Assembly: GCA_964437445.1 (NCBI GenBank)
Contig: CAYTGR010000013.1
Location: 23,934-87,933 of the forward strand
Origin: CAYTGR01 sp964437445
GTDB taxonomy: Bacteria; Chloroflexota; Anaerolineae; B4-G1; SLSP01
DNA: 64,000 nt
Reading direction: 5' to 3'
The notes below the pieces were generated by a model. The model was not told the origin of the DNA and did no database searches. It worked only from the letters and a program-made list of their open reading frames with translations. Position 1 is the first letter of the stretch. Each line of letters starts with the position of its first letter. Of the stretch, positions 62,055-64,000 are shown one piece after another. Both the position numbers and the translations under genes were made by a program.

Positions 62055-62127
62055 GACCACAGACCACGGACGACCGACCACCGCTGGTGGTCAGTGGTCT
62101 GCCGTTCGTGGTCTGTCGTCTGTGATC
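62055..62127. repeat. Inverted GACCAC heptad array upstream of the orphan regulator
   Basis: Four units (GACCACA, GACCACG, GACGACC, GACCACC; 62055-62082) face six inverse units (GGTGGTC, AGTGGTC, TGCCGTT, CGTGGTC, TGTCGTC, TGTGATC; 62086-62127). It ends 8 bp before the ATG at 62136, so it replaces any normal ribosome site. Confidence 0.7.
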
Positions 62128-62135
62128 ATCCTGAT

Positions 62136-62870
62136 ATGCTCAACTTGTGGCTGGTAGAAGACAATCTGGCGCTCCGGCGGGCGCTCAAGGCCGGGCTGGA
62201 GGCAACCGGCGCTGTCCACGTGGTGGGCGAAGCCGCCAGCGGTGAGGCGGCCGTGGCGCTCACGCCGGACCCGTTGCCCGACGTGGTCTTGATGGATGTG
62301 GCGCTGGCCGGCGCCATGAATGGCATCCAGGCGGCGGTGGCCCTGCGCCGCGAGTATCCCCGGCTGCCGGTGGTCTTTTACTCCATCCAGGATGATGATG
62401 CCTACTACCGCGATTTCCTCCGCTCCGGCATCCTCAGCCATTACGCTTACGTCCGCAAGAGCAACTATCTGCTGCCGGCCAGCATCGTCCCGCTGCTGCG
62501 CGACGCCGTCGCCGGGCGCAGCTTCATTGACCCGGAGATTGAGGCCCGCGTCCAGGAAGTTCGCCACAAGGATGCGCACGATCCACTCGCGCTGCTGGAA
62601 CCAAACGAGCGCGCCGTCATCGCGCTGGTGGCGCAGGGGCTGACCAACGAACAGATTGCCGCGCGGCTGGGCTATCGCGACGCGCGCGCCGTCAGCCGTA
62701 CCAACGGCCAGATCTACGCCGCCTGGGGTTTGAATGCCTCCACGGTGGACGAAAAGGTCGCCCGCACCCGTGCCGTGCTCATCTGCCAGCGGCGGCAGCT
62801 CATCGTTTGGGATGAGGATGGCCTCCCCCGCGTGCTGAACCCGCAAGGCGAATGGAGTTTACTGGAGTGA
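62136..62870 (+). CDS. NarL/FixJ-type response regulator (orphan)
   Basis: 244 residues from the ATG at 62136. The receiver domain (about 1-130) has the acidic residues in WLVEDN, the phosphorylated Asp in PDVVLMDVALAG (about 52) and a Lys in YAYVRKSNYL. A helical linker precedes a LuxR-type HTH (LLEPNERAVIALVAQGLTNEQIAARLGYRDARAVSRTNG, about 165-205). No kinase gene is adjacent, so the partner must be elsewhere. The next gene starts 4 bp after its stop. An in-frame ATG at 62094 would lie in the heptad array and is unlikely. Confidence 0.85.
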   Translation: MLNLWLVEDNLALRRALKAGLEATGAVHVVGEAASGEAAVALTPDPLPDVVLMDVALAGAMNGIQAAVALRREYPRLPVVFYSIQDDDAYYRDFLRSGILSHYAYVRKSNYLLPASIVPLLRDAVAGRSFIDPEIEARVQEVRHKDAHDPLALLEPNERAVIALVAQGLTNEQIAARLGYRDARAVSRTNGQIYAAWGLNASTVDEKVARTRAVLICQRRQLIVWDEDGLPRVLNPQGEWSLLE

Positions 62871-62874
62871 GAAT

Positions 62875-63927
62875 TTGATACTGACCCTGATTACTTTTGG
62901 TTTCTGCCTGCTTGACTTGGCGCTGCTGGCGGCGCTGCCCCGTCTGGGCCTCTCGTTTGGGCCGCTCTGGTTTACGGTAGCGGCGTTGTGGGGGGCGCGC
63001 CTGACGCTGTGGCTGGTGGCGGAAGGACTGCGGTTCCTGCCGCGCTGGTTCGCCCGCCGGCAGGACGATCCGCCGTCTTCCCGGCGGCCGGCGTTGAGCT
63101 CGCCGGTCGGGCTGGCGTTGCTCTTGCTCAACGTTTTCCTGCTTGGCTGCGTGATAGAGGCTTTTTACCGCGAACCGTTTGAGCTCCAGGTGACCGAGAT
63201 GCGATTGCCTGCGCCGGTCAGCGTGCCGGGCCAATCGCTGCGCATCGTCCAGCTGGCCGATCTGCATGTGGAACGGCTCACCCGCCGCGAGCGCGATTTG
63301 ATCCCGCTGGTGGAATCGCTCCATCCCGACATGATTGTAATGACCGGCGACTACCTCAACCTCTCTTATTTGCGTGATCCCACCGCCCGCCGTGACCTGC
63401 GCGACCTCCTGGCGCAGCTCCATGCCCCCTACGGCATCTATGCGGTGGATGGAACGGTGGAAAATCCGGCGGAGATGGAGGAGCTCTTCGCCGGGTTGGA
63501 GATCACCACTCTGGATGACGAGCTGCGGCGCGTGACCGTGGATGGCAGCGCGTTGACGCTGGTGGGGGTGAGCAACCTCAACTGGCAGCGCGACGCCGGG
63601 GCCCTGCGGACCCTGATGGCGCAGACCGCGCCCACTGAGACCACGCTGCTGCTCTACCACACGCCCGATCTGGCCGAAGTGGCGGCGGCGACCGGCGTGG
63701 ATCTCTATCTGGCGGGCCATACCCATGGCGGACAGGTCCGGCTGCCCTTTTACGGCGCGATCATCACTCTCTCGCGCTTCGGCAAACGCTACGAGGCCGG
63801 GCGCTACACCGTCGGCCCGACCACCCTCTACGTCAGCCGGGGCATCGGGATGGAAGGCGCGTTCGCGCCGCGTGCCCGCTTCCTCTGCCCGCCGGAGGTG
63901 GTAGTGGTGGACCTGGTTGCGCCGTAG
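62875..63927 (+). CDS. Metallophosphoesterase with degenerate GNH motif
   Basis: 350 residues from a TTG start at 62875 with GGAG 7 nt upstream, coupled to the regulator gene. Three to four N-terminal helices (about 1-90) anchor a calcineurin-like phosphoesterase domain of the YkuE/YaeI kind. It has LADLHVERL (Asp129, His131), MTGDYLN (Asp159), YHTPD (about His262) and GHTHGGQ (His282, His284). The expected metal-bridging GNH(E/D) is GTVE (193-196), so the Asn and the catalytic His are missing. The fold should form, but activity may be lost or changed. Substrate class for relatives is lipid-linked phosphates. Confidence 0.8.
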   Translation: MILTLITFGFCLLDLALLAALPRLGLSFGPLWFTVAALWGARLTLWLVAEGLRFLPRWFARRQDDPPSSRRPALSSPVGLALLLLNVFLLGCVIEAFYREPFELQVTEMRLPAPVSVPGQSLRIVQLADLHVERLTRRERDLIPLVESLHPDMIVMTGDYLNLSYLRDPTARRDLRDLLAQLHAPYGIYAVDGTVENPAEMEELFAGLEITTLDDELRRVTVDGSALTLVGVSNLNWQRDAGALRTLMAQTAPTETTLLLYHTPDLAEVAAATGVDLYLAGHTHGGQVRLPFYGAIITLSRFGKRYEAGRYTVGPTTLYVSRGIGMEGAFAPRARFLCPPEVVVVDLVAP

Positions 63928-63931
63928 CAGC

Positions 63932-63952
63932 GACCACAGACGACGGACCACG
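63932..63952. repeat. GACCAC heptads at the end of the window
   Basis: GACCACA, GACGACG, GACCACG lie 5 bp after the metallophosphoesterase stop. No gene is recognisable in the remaining bases. Confidence 0.6.
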
Positions 63953-64000
63953 TCTTGATGGCAGCGCAGCGGACGCTCAGCACGGCCCACCATGAGGCTC

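Noticed and set aside
62800..63993. 397-codon minus-strand frame opposite the regulator and phosphoesterase
   Set aside because: Antisense shadow with repeated Arg/Gln; no ribosome site or family.

Overview
The window looks like chromosomal DNA from a member of the phylum Chloroflexota (Anaerolineae/Caldilineae-like). The grounds are the moderately high GC, many secreted proteins with Thr/Pro linkers (TPTPTP), lipoproteins, four exported proteins that end in a [LFY]-[LV]-P-L-V-[LQ]-[RA] tail, and short heptameric repeats and hairpins between genes. The placement is inferred from these traits; no rRNA or marker phylogeny is available here. I see no rRNA, tRNA, CRISPR array, insertion sequence or prophage.

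Layout. 1-2982: the 3'-truncated gene of a sugar-type ABC substrate-binding lipoprotein, then an esterase lipoprotein divergent from a LysR regulator with a 17-bp palindrome between them. 3255-8406: a clostripain-type protease, a small exported protein with the PLVLR tail, and an Eis-like acetyltransferase. 8631-12272: a CHASE4-HAMP-PAS-GAF histidine kinase and its OmpR-type response regulator, closed by a good terminator. 12492-18269: a Tad/Flp-pilus-related cluster (TadG-like, TadE fused to large exodomains, an exported beta-propeller-like protein, a small membrane protein, a second TadE), with a shared 22-bp element upstream of the first and last genes. 18676-23349: a PHP-type metallohydrolase with internal 96-residue repeats, a GyrI-like fusion protein and a RimJ/RimL-type acetyltransferase. 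23632-27079 (minus strand): a VTC polyphosphate polymerase, a DUF4956 membrane protein and a Cthe_2159-type carbohydrate-binding lipoprotein. 27423-29654: a large exported protein with the PLVQR tail.

29769-37827 is one co-directional block. A tandem operator/promoter precedes a DUF2089 regulator and a DUF4097/SHOCT-like adhesin-like protein; then come a strong UUCG-loop terminator, a MarR regulator and three half-size ABC exporters. The second and third exporters carry complementary degenerate ATPase motifs, as in TM287/288-type heterodimers. 37954-45478 holds housekeeping and small-molecule genes: a polytopic membrane protein, phosphohexomutase, GNAT, TrmO, a GyrI-like protein with an AraC regulator, an ASCH protein and a pyruvate-kinase-like protein lacking the C-terminal domain. 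45613-48816 encodes a large SF2 helicase that also carries a predicted transmembrane hairpin. 49232-54979 contains a GH13 lipoprotein, a K+-independent H+-pyrophosphatase, an unknown conserved protein and a frameshifted lipoprotein. 55102-63927 contains a DHA2 MFS exporter, a LysM-M23 peptidase, a PAP2-VanZ fusion, a B12/radical SAM protein, a CreD-like membrane protein, an orphan NarL-type regulator and a metallophosphoesterase with a degenerate GNH motif.

The most unusual material is in the repeats and non-coding parts. A leader hairpin occurs three times, each time in sense orientation just upstream of an unrelated gene (7144, 49232, 61811). GACCACx heptads form inverted arrays at seven intergenic sites. 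GTAGTGAGGCGCTT-type hairpins recur between genes. Of the proteins, the PLVLR tail (a possible uncharacterised sorting or anchoring signal) and the membrane-associated helicase are the best candidates for something not yet described.
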